Made by a program: the position numbers and the translations under genes
NCBI GenBank assembly: GCA_037349315.1
Contig: JBAIAC010000051.1
Span: 24,154,001-24,218,000, forward strand
Reading direction: 5' to 3'
Length of the DNA stretch: 64,000 nt
Source of the DNA: Chelydra serpentina
Taxonomy: Eukaryota > Chordata > Testudines > Chelydridae
Part shown: one piece after another, positions 10,701 to 23,113 of the stretch
Position numbering within the stretch: the stretch's first letter is position 1
How the letters are laid out: each line of letters begins with the position of its first letter
Notes under the pieces: model-generated
Database searches by the model: none
Told to the model about the DNA's origin: nothing
What the model saw: the letters and a program-made list of their open reading frames with translations, nothing else

Positions 10701-13037
10701 CCCAGGCCTGCACAAAGCCTTAAAAATACACTGCAAAAATTAGCAAAAGGCTAGGAAAATAAACACCGGTTGCGCTGTAACCTTGCGAATTAACATTATC
10801 CAAATATTTACCCTGCACCCTTGGTGCTTTGGGGACAAAAGAACAACTTGGATTGTTTTCCCTGCTCGACGGTTCTCGTTATGTAGCTGGAACGTGGTTT
10901 TGACGGCACAGAGCTTTGTTGCTCAGGGGCCTTAGACCAAAATGTTTCCCCAGCAGAATGCTCAATATCAGGGCCTGGCTTGGCTTGCTCACAACATTCT
11001 AGCTATTTAAAACAACGCCATAAGCTGTTTTAATGGAATTCCTGGAGGGTTTCTGCAAACAGACCCACCTAATAAATGATGTAGCTGAGCAGGGAAAGAT
11101 CAAGTAGCTTGCCTCAACTGCACTTCAGAGCATCTAAAGCGTTGCAGTCAATGGGACGCTCTTGTCCCAGCTACCCTAGGAAGTTGAGCCTGCTGTTGGC
11201 AATGGTAATTAATAATGGGTCCTCCTGAACCAGTGCTGGAAACAGCTTCATGCATGCAAGAAATTGACAGAAGACCATTCTTCTGTACCAGTGTTGAAAG
11301 TGCCATCTGGGTGAGCAGTTATAAGTGTCACATGCCATAAATGGGTCAACTTCCTAAAGCAGATGGTGCATGATGGCAGGGAAGCACCATTTGTCTGGCT
11401 TGTTCTTGGACTGTGTCAACACATCCATGTAGCAACGTGGTTTTCGACAGACCCCTCTTGGCATGTCCACATGCCGCCCAACTGTGTCTGTACCGATATA
11501 CTCTGGGACGCTTTTCCTAGTGCCCAGCACTGTGGCTGGGAGCAGGGACTTTTGGATCATTTCCAAACACCCTGCACTGCAGAGTTAAGGGGACCAGAAG
11601 AACTGGTGTAGCCGTAAACCCTGTGGCTTCCTATTCACTATGGGGAAAAACTGAAGTAGATGCCACCCGCTTAGCCAGACCTGAACAAAAGGTGACCAGC
11701 GGGTACAAGCAGCACTTGCTAATCATCTGGGACAATTGTGACGTGCATACTAGACTTTGAATGAGGGCTTGCAATTGGTGGGGTATTATTTACAATAGAG
11801 TACCTTCTCACCCAGTGTGAATGCTGGACAGATGAAGGCTAACCTATTCCAAAGTGGCCACTGATTTTGGGTGCCCAGTTTGAGGCTTGAAAATAGGCAA
11901 GTCACATCAGCCAAATGGTAAGGAAGGATTGAAAGCCCATTGAAGTTAAAGGGTGACTTTCCATTGACTTCAGTGGCCTTTGGGTCAAGCCATATGTCAG
12001 CAGCTGAGTGCGATTAGAATGCAGACGCCTCCAGCCCTATGCATAATCTGCTTGACCATGCTTCCTCCGTGAGCAGCACTTCCAAAGCACTGTATCTAGT
12101 GTATCTATTCTCTTCTCTGCACTCCCTCTGCAGTATGTTATCTCTGTCTCAACAGTAGGGCCCCATGCTGGAGCAACCCATGGAGATGTTACTCCCAGTA
12201 TTACTAGCACCGAGCATTCCAACTTCAGGAGCTAGAGCCTCAGAAGCCATGAAACTAGCTTAAAAATCATATCTTGTAAATTAGTTTCTAAGAGCAGCAG
12301 CAACGATCTCAGTCATCTGAATACTCAAGATCTGCTCATTGGCATAGTCCAAATGTGCAACCTTATTGCTTTGCTGGGGTCGTTAATAGTTAATTGCACT
12401 GCAGTAAGACTTAGAGGCCTCGGCCAAGATGACCCATGACGCGAGGTGCTGTACAAACACAATGTCCCAAAGAGCTTACAGTGACTCTAAACAAACAAAA
12501 CAGACAGATGGATGTGTGGGCTGGTGGTGGTGGTGGGAAACAGACACCAAGGATGCCAAAATATGATGGCCACATCTGGTCTAAATTGCTAAGCCCCTTA
12601 GCTGAGCATTCCTCCTATTGGGATCAGCAATTAAATGGTGAACAATCTTAGCATTTCAGAGGTAAAGTAAATAAGTGGGCTGCAGTGTTAACGTGTCATT
12701 GAGATGAATGAGGGAGCAGGGGAGTTCACACCTCTGAGAGCCATTGCTTCAATAGGTCTGGCTGTAGAGTCTGTCATGTGTACTCCCATTTTCTGTCGTC
12801 CCTGGTTATATTGTAGCTCAATGTCTACAACGTCCCTTTCATGAAAGCGATTGGATATTTGCAAACAGGCATACAGGTCCTTTAGGAATCCAAGTTGGAG
12901 GTCTCTCTGGGCTCAGAAACACCCACAAAGGTAGGAGGGGGAGGAGAAGAAAGCCACCAGCAGTAATTCAGTTGCTTCCTCCCCTCTGCTTTGATAATGT
13001 GAGGAGCAAGGCAGCTGGGGTTGGACCTGGACCCACT
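10700..13037. other. Intergenic, nothing clearly recognised
   Basis: No coding exon seen. 11860-11990 carries the TTTTGGGTGCCCA-type dispersed repeat also present near 7440 and 13610. Confidence 0.4.
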
Positions 13038-13039
13038 CA

Positions 13040-13320
13040 AGCCTTGTCTACACTAGAAAAATGTTGCAAACCTTTCCCACTTCGGCCAGTGCCGGCTCAG
13101 CTCCACCAGTGTGAGCCACACTGAGAGCCCCAGTGTAGGTGGCCTAGTGGCTGCCACTGGTGGATTTAACGCCAAGTCATCTAACCCTGCTCAGAGTAGC
13201 TCTATTGTTAATAACAGCGGTGCCTAGCCTACACTATGGCGTCAGCCACTGCTACCACCTCAGGAGCTGCAACAGTGGGAAATTCAAAGGGCAAAACTTC
13301 TAGTGTAGACACAGCCTTAG
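13040..13320. mobile_element. Harbinger-like MITE
   Basis: Ends are GCCTTGTCTACACTAGAA and TTCTAGTGTAGACACAGCC, inverted to each other. Possible 3-bp duplication with one mismatch (TCA/TTA). Non-coding. Confidence 0.75.
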
Positions 13321-14661
13321 GGGTGTGTGTCTGTTCTATCAGGGTTTCTATCTGTGGAGTGGATGGGACAACACAGTTATGGGAGAGGGTGGATTTGGGG
13401 TGCAGTTTAAGAACCCAGCCTGGACTGAGCTGTAATACCAACCAAGCTGCCCTGATCCTATCACTGTGTCAACCCATCGGTGCTACAAACAAAGAGGGAT
13501 CTTAGAACATGGGCACCCCTAACACTGCAAGGAAGCTGTGCCCTGCCACCATGAGACTTGGAGCGTAGATGGCCCCCAGATATGGGCATATAGGCCAAGA
13601 TTTTCAAGCTGACTAGTGATGTTGGGTGCCCAGTGTGAAACACCTTAAAAGGTCCTGCTTTTCTGAGGGCGGCTGCTCAGCTCTTCTGGAAAATCAGGCC
13701 TCTATAAGGAGTCTCAGGCTGGGCTCCCTTTTGAAAATGTTGGCCATGGGCTTCCAGCAGTTTGCGGCCTGCATGCACCACTCTGCATGTAGATAATGAC
13801 AACCCTCTTTCTGCTGTCATGTGCTGCTGAAAGCCCCTTTCCGCCTGGCTGGGCTGGACAGTTGGCATCTAAAGCCAGTGAAACGCAGGGTTAGTTTTCT
13901 GCTAACTTTCAGTTGGGCTTCATGGGGGAGTGAGGATAAATAACCAAACGACCTGGACGACCCCAGATTAGGTTCTTGCAGTGTAAGTGGCACCTTCAGC
14001 TATGTGTTGGGGGAAACAATCTGGCGCCTTACTAAAACCCAGCCAAACTCTGATCAGATCAATAAAGTTCATGGCCAGAAAGTTCAAAACCAGGACAAAG
14101 CAGTATTTTTCAGACCAGGTGTAGTGAGCAAGCCCCATTGCTGCCCTAGGTCTGAGCCACCCACTCTAATAGGGTTGTAAAGTGTTATGACAAGTAACTT
14201 CATATAAACAGAGGGGTCATCAGATGTCATGCTGCAGGGCACTGAGGTGCACGGGGGCAGGGGGCACTATCCCCAAAGCACAGTGCAGCATGAAGAACCA
14301 GCTGCATGGTGGGGGATTCATGTTGTCCTTTGAAGCTTCGGATATCGGCAGTGGGGACCAGGCGTGACCTGCTCTGGCACATCAGATGTGCTTCTCTTCC
14401 CATCATGCTTTGCTGACTGCTCCAGTCAGACACCTCTCACAGACCCAGCTAAGATGGTATTTGGGCACCAAGATGATCCCCCCCATACCCTGCCTTTTTT
14501 AAAAAAAACCAACAACAACCGTTTCCTCTCCTTCCCCAGCTACTGATGCCACAATCTGCTGTCACTGTGGCAAACGACTGTGACATGAGCCACAGGAATG
14601 CGGCATCACTGAGTGTGTCTTCATTAGGCGATTGGCACCAGGGCTAGCCTGGCCTGGGTTG

Positions 14662-14916
14662 CAGGGCCGGCGCTATCACTAGGCGACCCTAGGTGGTTGC
14701 CTAGGGTGCCAGGATTTGGGGGGTGGTCGGCGGCTGCTGCCTGGCTCCACACTCAGCTGCTGAGCAGGGAGCCGGGAGGCAGCCGCGGCGAGCCGCCCTC
14801 CTGCCTCCCGGCTCCACGCTCAGCTCCCACGGCCCGCGGGCACGGGGGCTAGCTGGGCGGGCGGGCGGCGCGGGGCGCGTTAGCCTAGGGCGCGAAACTT
14901 CCTTGCACTGGCCCTG
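14662..14916. mobile_element. hAT-like MITE, GC-rich
   Basis: Ends are CAGGGCCGGCGC and TGCACTGGCCCTG. The interior has CCTAGGTGGTTGCCTAGGG near the left and TTAGCCTAGGGCGCG near the right. The 8-bp duplication is imperfect (CTGGGTTG/TCTGGGTG). Confidence 0.65.
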
Positions 14917-15762
14917 TCTGGGTGTGAGCAGCCATGCTGCAAAGTCCTTCTTGAGCAACTGTCCTCACTGGTGCTGAGCTCCTGTGTGTGTGTCAGCTAG
15001 GGCTTCTGGGGGCCTCTCCCACATTTCTTTGTGCTGCAGTGAGCTGAGCCATTCTCTGACCCTTTCCCAGTGAACTGTGGGAAATCCTGTCTGTCCTCTG
15101 GGCACCCAGGGTATTGTGGGAAGGCATAGGAGCACACCCAGCCCTCCAACAATTTAGCCTGCATCCTCACTACAAAGCGGGCGGGTTACCAGCCCGGAGT
15201 GAAAGCAGCACCCAGGCTCTAACCCACTCCCAGCCGGGCCAGCTAGCTCGGGTTGAAAGCACCATCAAACTTGGGTGAGAGGGTTTTGTGTGTGGACGGG
15301 AAGAGGGTTAGGGGCAACACCAAGGTAAAAGCCCAGGCTAACTATGCAGAGAGAATCAGGAGGAGGCTGGATAGGTAGCTGAAGGCGTTCAAAGCAGGCT
15401 GCGTGGATGTATGGGATGAGTGCAGGACTGAGCAGCTGGACTCCAAAGACCTAATCCCAGCTCGCTGTGTAGCTCCAGGTCAGGGTGTGTCCCCTCTTGG
15501 CTCAGTAAAACGTGATGGGGTGATGGTAGAGGAATTACTCGTGTGTAGGCAGCACTTTGATGATTTAAAGGTACAAAACGCTGCTAACCCCAGCATGCAG
15601 GCTGCCAGCACCACTGGGGGAAGGAAACTCAGGGCAGATTAATGGGGTTGCTGATAAAATAATACACCAGCCAAAGCTGAGCACAAAATAGAGCAGTCTG
15701 GGCTTTCCTTGTGCCTGTTCCATAAGGAACAAACCCCTGCCCTCCTCCACAGTCCCAGCTGA
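14917..15762. other. Intergenic, nothing recognised
   Basis: No exon-like homology, RNA gene or clear repeat seen. Confidence 0.35.
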
Positions 15763-15939
15763 ATCATAGAATATCAGGGTTGGAAGGGACCTTAGGAGGT
15801 CATCTAGTCCAACCCCCTGCTCAAAGCAGGACCAAGCCCCAATTTTTGCCCCAGATCCCTAAATGGTCCTCTCAAGGATTGAACTCACCACCCTGGGTTT
15901 AGCAGGCCAATGCTCAAACCACTGAGCTATCCCTCCCGC
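15763..15939 (-). repeat. Cryptodiran tRNA-derived SINE, copy 2
   Basis: Reverse-oriented copy: the CR1-like tail comes first and the tRNA-like head ends near 15939. Confidence 0.9.
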
Positions 15940-16362
15940 CTGAGCAGGAGGCATCTGCGCTACGGTTAATTCTTTCTGAATAAAGAAGGAAAGGGCCCTG
16001 ACTACCTTTTCTGTGCCCTCATGCAGCCAACTCCTGGGCAAGACCATCGGGAGCCAAGAACCTGAGCTGGATTTCTGTGCCCACCTCATGAGGGTCTGGG
16101 TGCAGCACCTGGGAGCGGGGGGATGGGTGGGTGCTATTGGCCACTCTCCGAACAGTCTGAAATCACCTTTTATATGTTCCTTTTAAAGCTCTGGAGAGCA
16201 AACAGTTTATCCCAGGTTTTAAGGGAGGGTCTTCTGGTGACCTTGTCCTTGCCATGCAGAAGATCCTGAACTGGATTTTTATTCCCTCCTAGAAGAAATA
16301 CTGGGCCATGCCCAGGGAGGGGAACCTAGCCCAGGCAAATGAGAGGGAGGGATGATTTGGGA

Positions 16363-16541
16363 CAGTGCTTAATTTATAATGAAAGAGGTGCCGGGTCTCA
16401 AGCAATTAGGTGCTGGGGCTCAAGCAACTTTTTTACTTTCATAACTGATGCGGCAAGCCCAGAGGTGCCGGGGCTCTGAACTGCCAGGCCCAGAGGTGCC
16501 GGGGCTATGAACTGCCAGGCCCTGGCACAAATTAAGCCCTG
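16363..16541. mobile_element. hAT-like MITE with internal tandem duplication
   Basis: TIRs are CAGTGCTTAATTT and AAATTAAGCCCTG, with an exact 8-bp duplication ATTTGGGA (16355-16362 and 16542-16549). An internal segment of about 31 bp beginning CCCAGAGGTGCCGGGGCT is repeated twice in tandem (about 16459-16520). Confidence 0.88.
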
Positions 16542-16896
16542 ATTTGGGAGCACAGTGAGATATTTAGCTCCTCCCACTGGCAACAGAAAATACCAACAGC
16601 AATGGGTAAAGAATTTAAATGCCCAGGGAAATACAACCATCTTTGGTAACCAGTGACTGTTCACTTCTGGAGCTGTCTCCAACAGGCACCGCACACTGGT
16701 GAATGCTGCCCCTGCCTCCTCTTCCTCTTAGGTTGGGTCGACCTAACTTCAGTGCTCAGCATGCAACATTTTTCAGAGCCCTGAGCAGTTTGGCTAGGTT
16801 GTCTGAAGTTTTAGGTGTAGATCAGGGTTTAGGAGTGAGAGAGCAAAAGGGAGGTAAATGAAGTTTTTCTTATGCAAGAGAATGTATTGCTTCAGG

Positions 16897-17186
16897 CAGG
16901 GGTGGATTGGGGTTTTGTGGGGCCCCTGGGCCAGAGCAAGTGGGAACCCCTCCCCACTCCTTGCTCCTGCAGTCATTCCCTCCCTCTCCACCCCCGCCGC
17001 CCCTCCTCTGCATGCTCCTGATGGGGAAATGGAATCGGGGCCCAGGGGCTTGCCCTGCTCCTCCCTTCTGGCGCTCCAGCTGGGGAGTGGGGTCAGAGTG
17101 ACGGGGCACCCATTTTTCCAGGGCCCCCCAACTGGCCGGGGCCCCTGGGTATGGGCCCCATTGGCCCAGTGGCTAATCCGCCACTA
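16897..17186. mobile_element. hAT-like MITE
   Basis: Left end CAGGGGTGGATTGG, right end CTAATCCGCCACTA. Flanks GCTTCAGG and ACATCAGG match at 6 of 8 positions, consistent with an aged 8-bp duplication. GC-rich non-coding interior. Confidence 0.7.
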
Positions 17187-19726
17187 ACATCAGGTTGCTC
17201 AATAGATCATTAAGGAGATCTCTAAGATCACTAGGGGATCACCCAAGAGAGGGCAGTGTGCACGTTTGCCAGGATCTTGTCTTGTGCCATCTGCAAAAGG
17301 ACATGGGAGAAAACAACATTCCAGACAGAAATGAATCTTGCCCAAGAAACCCAGAGGCAGGCCCTGACAGCAAGCTCAGAGAGGGGAAGCAGATGGAAAA
17401 GCCCAGCTTGTTTCAGTGCATTGCAGTGTGCTCACGACAGCTTTGATTCCAGGCCCCGTTTTGCTTATATGCGATTGACGCTTCCTGGGAGAAGCCCCCC
17501 TGACTAACAGAGCGATCCATGGTCCCCAAGAGAGAGCACAGTCAACGCCTGCCAAGTCTGCTTGTCAGCGGTTCAGTAGCCACGGCTATGCCCTGCTCTG
17601 TCATCAATTCTCTGCCTGCTCATCTCATCTCTGTTACTGCTACAGGGCCAGGCTGCGCAGCCTTTACTTACTCTGGCAAGTAGTTACTCCCAAACACAGT
17701 GCCACTGATGCTAGTGGGACTGTCTGGAGGAGCCAAGTGCTCAGCAGGGTGGGCCCTGCTAATGGAGAGCTCTGTCTGTTACTGTCACTGTCTCCCTCCT
17801 GTCACATCCCAGTGGTGACGGCACTGCATGGGTTCACCCAGCTGTTCTTGCTCCCTGGGGATGCCTGCCAGGGTTCTTTGCTGCCGTAACAAACGTTGGT
17901 AGGTGAACACCCCACCATGGCAACACCCAAGACCATACACCTGCCCCCCAAAACACACCCTGCTTCAACATCTTGCCTGAGGAAAGGTAAGAGGTTAAGC
18001 AGCTGGAACACAGATCTGGAGGTTTCCTTCCCTTCTAATGCAGGCTCAGACAGGACTGCATGGAATGTGAATCTCTCTACCGGCAACGGGCATTGTGAGA
18101 AGACAACCAGCAAAGTGCCTGCACTCCTCAAGTTCCATTCCCCTGCTGCGGGCTCTGCTCCAGGGTGTTGCGCACGTCCCAGGCCATGCCAGCTGTATAA
18201 GAACTCAGCCAGAGGTTGGGTTTATTTCCTTCCATGCACGTCTATTTGCTCCCTAGACCGATAAACAATTAGCCAAGGCACAGATGCATTTCCTCCCATG
18301 TAACTTCTGACAGCACAGTGGGCAGCCTTCTTATCTGACTCCAACTTTCTTTCCTTTTCTGCAGTGAAATGCTAAAAGCACCAGGAACCCTCTGCCAGAA
18401 TACCCCTTCCTGTGATGGAGGACCACACGTTCTCCTGTTCTTATTTCAGCAAAGAGGGTGTTCTTGACTGGATCCCACTTCTTTCCCTGAGAGGTTCTGA
18501 TGCTACAGAGCTCTGGTCTTGGTCCACTAACTTGCGTTCATCCCTAAAACTGCTGGAAGCTTTTAACTTGAGACTGGAAAATGTAAGCGCTCAGTTTTCT
18601 GGGAATCTTCCCGCACCCTCTGATTTCATCCGTGACACACCTTAGCTGCCCCCAGGAAACTACACCACATGGAAAGTGAATCAATGGAAAAAGCTCTTAC
18701 CTGTGTCAGAAACAGTTAAAAACCCAGAGATCCCAAAGGCGTTTCTGACTCCTGCAAATAGAAGAAATTAACTAGCTGTTTTAATCTCCCTGGCTGGAAG
18801 GAGCTGGGTCATATGGCAAAGGCAGCCAATGGAGAATGGAGTTTACCTAAATTGTTCCCACCCACCCCCAAGGATTTGGCCATACAAGGCAAAAGAATGC
18901 TGCGAGCGTGTGGCAGCAGCCCAGCTGTGGGACACTGGAGTTTGGGATATGAGAACAGGGGGGGAGAGAGGGCTCCAGAGAAAGAGATGATTCTGCCTTA
19001 TATAGATGAAATGCTGACGGAAAAAACAGCAGAAGGCCTGCAGCCTGGTGAGCAATGCTCTGCAGTGAGAGCCCAACTCCTTGGGGGAGATGCAGCTTCC
19101 TTTATAAGGGGCTTGCGAAGAGAACTTCAGGTTGTTTCTTTGGTATGGGACTTTTAAACAAAGGTCCACAAATAAAAGGACACGCTGCTCGGAGAGGTAT
19201 TTCCAGTGTACAGTTAGCGTGCGGGTTCTTCCAGCTGTTTCCTTGCACAGTAAAGGTGCTGTTTAGAAAAGGTCAGATTTATATTAGCCCCATAGCTAAT
19301 GCTCCTGCTCCGTTACCTGCAGCGACTCCTGCTGGGAGACGCTGGGAGTGGAGTAAGCTGTGAGCTTCCCCATAGACAAGATTCCTGGTATCTATTGGGA
19401 GTTAAAGCACCAAGTCCTCTAACCCTAGGGTGGCCACTCACGCATTCCCGGAATACCGGACGATCCAGGAATGGCATGGGACCGCCCCAGCCAGCGTGAC
19501 ACCCCCTCCCCAGCAGCATGACCTCACACACACAGTGCATGCAAAGTCACGCTAGCAGGGGCGGCAGAGCAGCGTGGTCTTCAAAATGGTGTCCCCCATC
19601 CGATACCGGACAACACCACGTCCAGTTTTATCTGAGTACTGGATGTGGACAAGCCATCCACAAAGAAGACTGTCCATGTTAAAACCAGATGGGTGACTTC
19701 CCTATCTAACCCTGGGGCCTCAAGCT
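17187..19726. other. Intergenic, no gene recognised
   Basis: No coding exon seen. 19430-19650 has the look of a dispersed repeat (CCCGGAATACCGGAC near one end, GATACCGGACAACACC further on), but I cannot class it. Confidence 0.35.
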
Positions 19727-19900
19727 ACCTGGGGTCTCTTGCTAGTTCTGCCACTGGCTTTCTGGGTGACCTTGGGCATGTCTCTGTGTTACTCCATGCC
19801 TCAGTTTCCCCATCTGTAAAGTGGCAATGATGCTTTGTAAAGCACTCAGAGATCTATTGATGAAGAGTGCTGTATAAGAGGTAGGTACTCTCATTATTAC
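19727..19900 (+). repeat. MIR-type SINE
   Basis: Contains GTGACCTTGGGCATGTC and CCTCAGTTTCCCCATCTGTA, with a TGTAAAGCACTCAGAG 3' part. Confidence 0.8.
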
Positions 19901-20137
19901 ATAACACAGTGGTCAAAATGCTGGCTGTTGCTGCTAGTGCCTTGTCTATATTTGTGCTGGAACGCTGGTACCTCCAGGGGAGTTGAACCACTGAGGCTAA
20001 CAATGGGAAATCTGGAGCAAAGAAACCTGGTATAGAAAAGGCTTTCGCAGACTGGTAAGGAAGTTTTCTGCTCTCTCGCAGGTCAGCAGCCTGTCTTTAT
20101 TTGCCGTATATAGCTCTCCATGTTCATGCTGGTCTAT

Positions 20138-20372
20138 GAGGATGGATGATCTAGTGGATAGGGCGCAGGACTGGGGCTCAGAAGATCCAGGTACCATTTG
20201 TCGCTCAGCCACTCACTTCCTGTGAAACCATGGGCAAATCACTTAAACTAACCCATGCCTCGGTTTCCCCATCCGTACAAAGGGGATAATATTTTCCTGC
20301 ATTGTACAGATGTGAAGATAAAATCCATTAATGTGTGTGAGACACTACAGTGAAGAATGCTATGTAAGTATG
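20138..20372 (+). repeat. MIR-type SINE
   Basis: The head includes TAGTGGATAGGGCGCAGGAC; the core includes ATGGGCAAATCACTTAAAC and CGGTTTCCCCATCC; the 3' part ends near GTAAGTATG. Confidence 0.75.
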
Positions 20373-20711
20373 TAGAGGTACATAAATACGCCTTATTTAT
20401 GTGCATATGTCTCCTCATTAATAGCTGTGCTAAACACCTGGTTCAGCTATATACTCCTCTTATAACTGTATCGATGCCCCTGTTTGAAATGTCTGGATCT
20501 GAAAGCTTCTAGTGCTTGAGGTAATGGACCAGGTGTGTTAGCATGATGGCAGTAGTAGACTCATAAACAGTCTTGGCAGAATTCATTTTTAAAATAATTT
20601 TGATAGATATTGATGTTTATTTTTAAGCATTTCCCCCCCAATTTTTATCCATATAATTTTTCATAGTTGTGCAAAATTATGGGGTTTAAGCACTTTTTTT
20701 TATTTGTATCC

Positions 20712-20742
<31 letters not shown>

Positions 20743-20970
20743 TGGGGAAGGGGTCAGACAATAATTATTTAGTGAAAGTAGACATTGAGATTAAAAAAGT
20801 TAAAGCTTTATAACAACTACAACACAAATTGTCAGCATCACATGTCAAAATATACAAAGTGAACATCCTTAAATTAAACTCTAATAGGTTCTCAAGGTTC
20901 TCATTTTTCTTACTTTGCCTATCTGTAAATTTCAATTATTATAGATGGAAATATCTTTTCATTGGGCACA
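20373..20970. other. A/T-rich intergenic, nothing recognised
   Basis: T-rich stretches with a partial internal repeat (ATAATTTTTCATAGTTG and AAATTTTCACAGTTG, about 65 bp apart). Confidence 0.35.
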
Positions 20971-20975
20971 CTGTG

Positions 20976-21784
20976 TGTCAGGGTTCCCTCCCCACTCTGA
21001 ACTCTAGGGTACAGTCACATGAAAGACCCCCTAAGCTTATTTCTATCAGCTTAGGTTAAAAACTCCCCAAAGTACAAATTCTCCCTTGTACCCTGAAGAA
21101 GGTAACCACTGCCACCACCAAGTGATTTAAACAAGAATCAGGGAAAAGGACCATTTGGAGTTCCCCTTCCCCCACAAATATCCCCTCAAGCCCGTACAGC
21201 CCCTTTCCTGGGGAGGCTTGAGAAAAATCTCCTAACCAATTGGTTAGAAAGTGATCAAAGACCCAAACCCCTGGGTCTTGGAACAATGGAAAAATCAGTC
21301 AGGTTTTTAAAAGAAGGATTTTATTAAAAAGGTAAAAATCATCTCTGTAAAATCAGGATGGTAAATAATTTTACAGGGTACTCATATTCAAAACTCAGAG
21401 GATCCCCCCTCTGGGCGAAACCTTAAAGTTACAGAAAAACAGGAATAACATTTCCCTCTTAACACAGGGAAAATTCACAAGAAAAACACAAAAAAACCTA
21501 ATCACAATGCCTAACTTATTTGTTGCAATATTGGAGACTTGGTTGAGAATGGGTTGGAGGAGATGGATTTTTACCCCGGTCCCTCTTAGTCCCAAGAGAG
21601 AACAACCCACACAACAAGGAGCACAAACAAAACCTCTCTCTCCCCCCCCCCCCCCCCAAGATTTGAAAGTATCTTCTTTCCTCATTGGTCCTCTGGGTTA
21701 GGTGCCAGCCAGGTTATTTAAGCTTCTTAACCCCTTACAGGTAAGGAGGAATCCTAGGCTACCCTTAGCTGTATGTTTATGACA
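20976..21784 (-). mobile_element. Solo LTR of an endogenous retrovirus, 809 bp
   Basis: Runs from TGTCAGGGTT to GTTTATGACA (TG...CA ends) with an exact 5-bp duplication CTGTG at 20971-20975 and 21785-21789. A minus-strand poly(A) signal (TTTTATT on the plus strand near 21318) fixes the orientation. No internal retroviral sequence adjoins it. A poly-C run lies at about 21642-21658. Confidence 0.9.
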
Positions 21785-21869
21785 CTGTGAATTTGACATT
21801 TGTCAATATTCACCAATAAAAACCTAATCCTTCCAGGCCTACTCATAAACCTCTTTTAGTGACCTGACC

Positions 21870-22086
21870 ACTAGAGAGGGTTGCGGAGCTGCAGTGGAAG
21901 GGGGGTAAAATGGGGGGGACCCTCAGTGGAACAGGGGCTGGCCCCGCCCCTGGGGAAGGGGCAGAAAGGGGTGGGGCTATGGGTAGGGCCACAGGCGGAA
22001 GGGGTGGAACGGGGACGGGGCTGCAGGTGGAATGGGGGGTACTTGCTCTGGCCCAGGGCCCCAGGAAACCTTAATCCGCCTCTGAC
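21870..22086. repeat. GC-rich MITE fragment
   Basis: The right end CCTTAATCCGCCTCTGA resembles the right end of the 16897-17186 element; the left end is not resolved. Confidence 0.45.
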
Positions 22087-22779
22087 AACTTGGTCCTGAT
22101 GCTATGTATTTCCAGCCCATGTGCAATGTTATTACTGGCCCATGTCCCCTCTGAGGAGTGCTGTGGTGCCCATCCTCCAAGGCCGCTCTTGGGGAGCTGA
22201 TTTTGATGCGTTTTTCCATTGAATTACAGGCTCCATCACTTCTGTTTACAGCTCAGGGGAACTGGCAGGGTGTGAAGCTGGTGGTTAGCAGATCCAGATG
22301 GCAGCAGCTGGTCACCCACATTCCCTTCCTGTTGGCTGGCTTGCTCTGCTGCAACCCCAACCATTCAACCCTAGAGACCGGTTTACATTTTGAAAGTGAT
22401 GAATGTGGGGCCCTATCCTGAAAACTCCCACAAGGGGTAGGGCCATTGAGATGGCACCCAGGAGGTTTTGCTGGATCAGGCCTCTTGTTTTTGATCCTGC
22501 CAGCTGCAGGTCTCTTCATTCCCTTTGACTCTGATGGAAGTGGAGGATGCTCAGCGCCTCATAGGACCAGAACTAGAGCTAGTAGAAAAATGTGGGGAGC
22601 AGGGGGGCATGCTATTGAGATTTGGTTTGTTTGGGGTTTTTTAGATTCTTCCTCCCCTCCCAATTTTGAAACTGACATCAATGCTACTCTGCCTGTCTGC
22701 AGGAAGCCCTCCCATGCACTGTTGGATCAGAGCTGTAACTCTCTGGGGTAGGGACTGTCTCTCACGATGTGTCTGTGCA

Positions 22780-23107
22780 GCAGAGCCGTAACTATGGATT
22801 TTGGTGCCTGAGGCTCTATGTTTTTTGCCACCCCAAGCACGGCAGTCGGGCAGCATTCGGCGGCATTTCTGCGGGTGATCCGCCGGTCCCATGCCTTCGG
22901 CATCCCCACACTGAATTGCCGCCGAAGCCAGGGGCCGGCGGACCTCCCGCAGGCATGACGCCGAATGCTGCCTGACTGCCGCCCTCAGAGCGACCGGCCT
23001 GCGCCCTCCACGGCTTATTGTCCCTGGTGCCTAGAGCCGCCCCTATGAGGCAAGAAGGACCCTTCTGCGCCCCTCAGGTATGCGCCTCGCCCTCGTTACG
23101 GCTCTGC
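22780..23107. mobile_element. MITE with GC-rich palindromic arms
   Basis: Ends GCAGAGCCGTAAC and GTTACGGCTCTGC are perfect inverted repeats, flanked by TGTGCA (22774-22779 and 23108-23113). A second inverted pair inside includes GGCAGCATTCGGCGGCAT and its complement. Confidence 0.8.
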
Positions 23108-23113
23108 TGTGCA

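Noticed and set aside
13643..13652. Perfect CArG box CCTTAAAAGG upstream of MYL9
   Set aside because: It lies 11.7 kb from the first coding exon inside a dispersed repeat family (copies near 7440 and 11860), so a role in MYL9 control is not supported.
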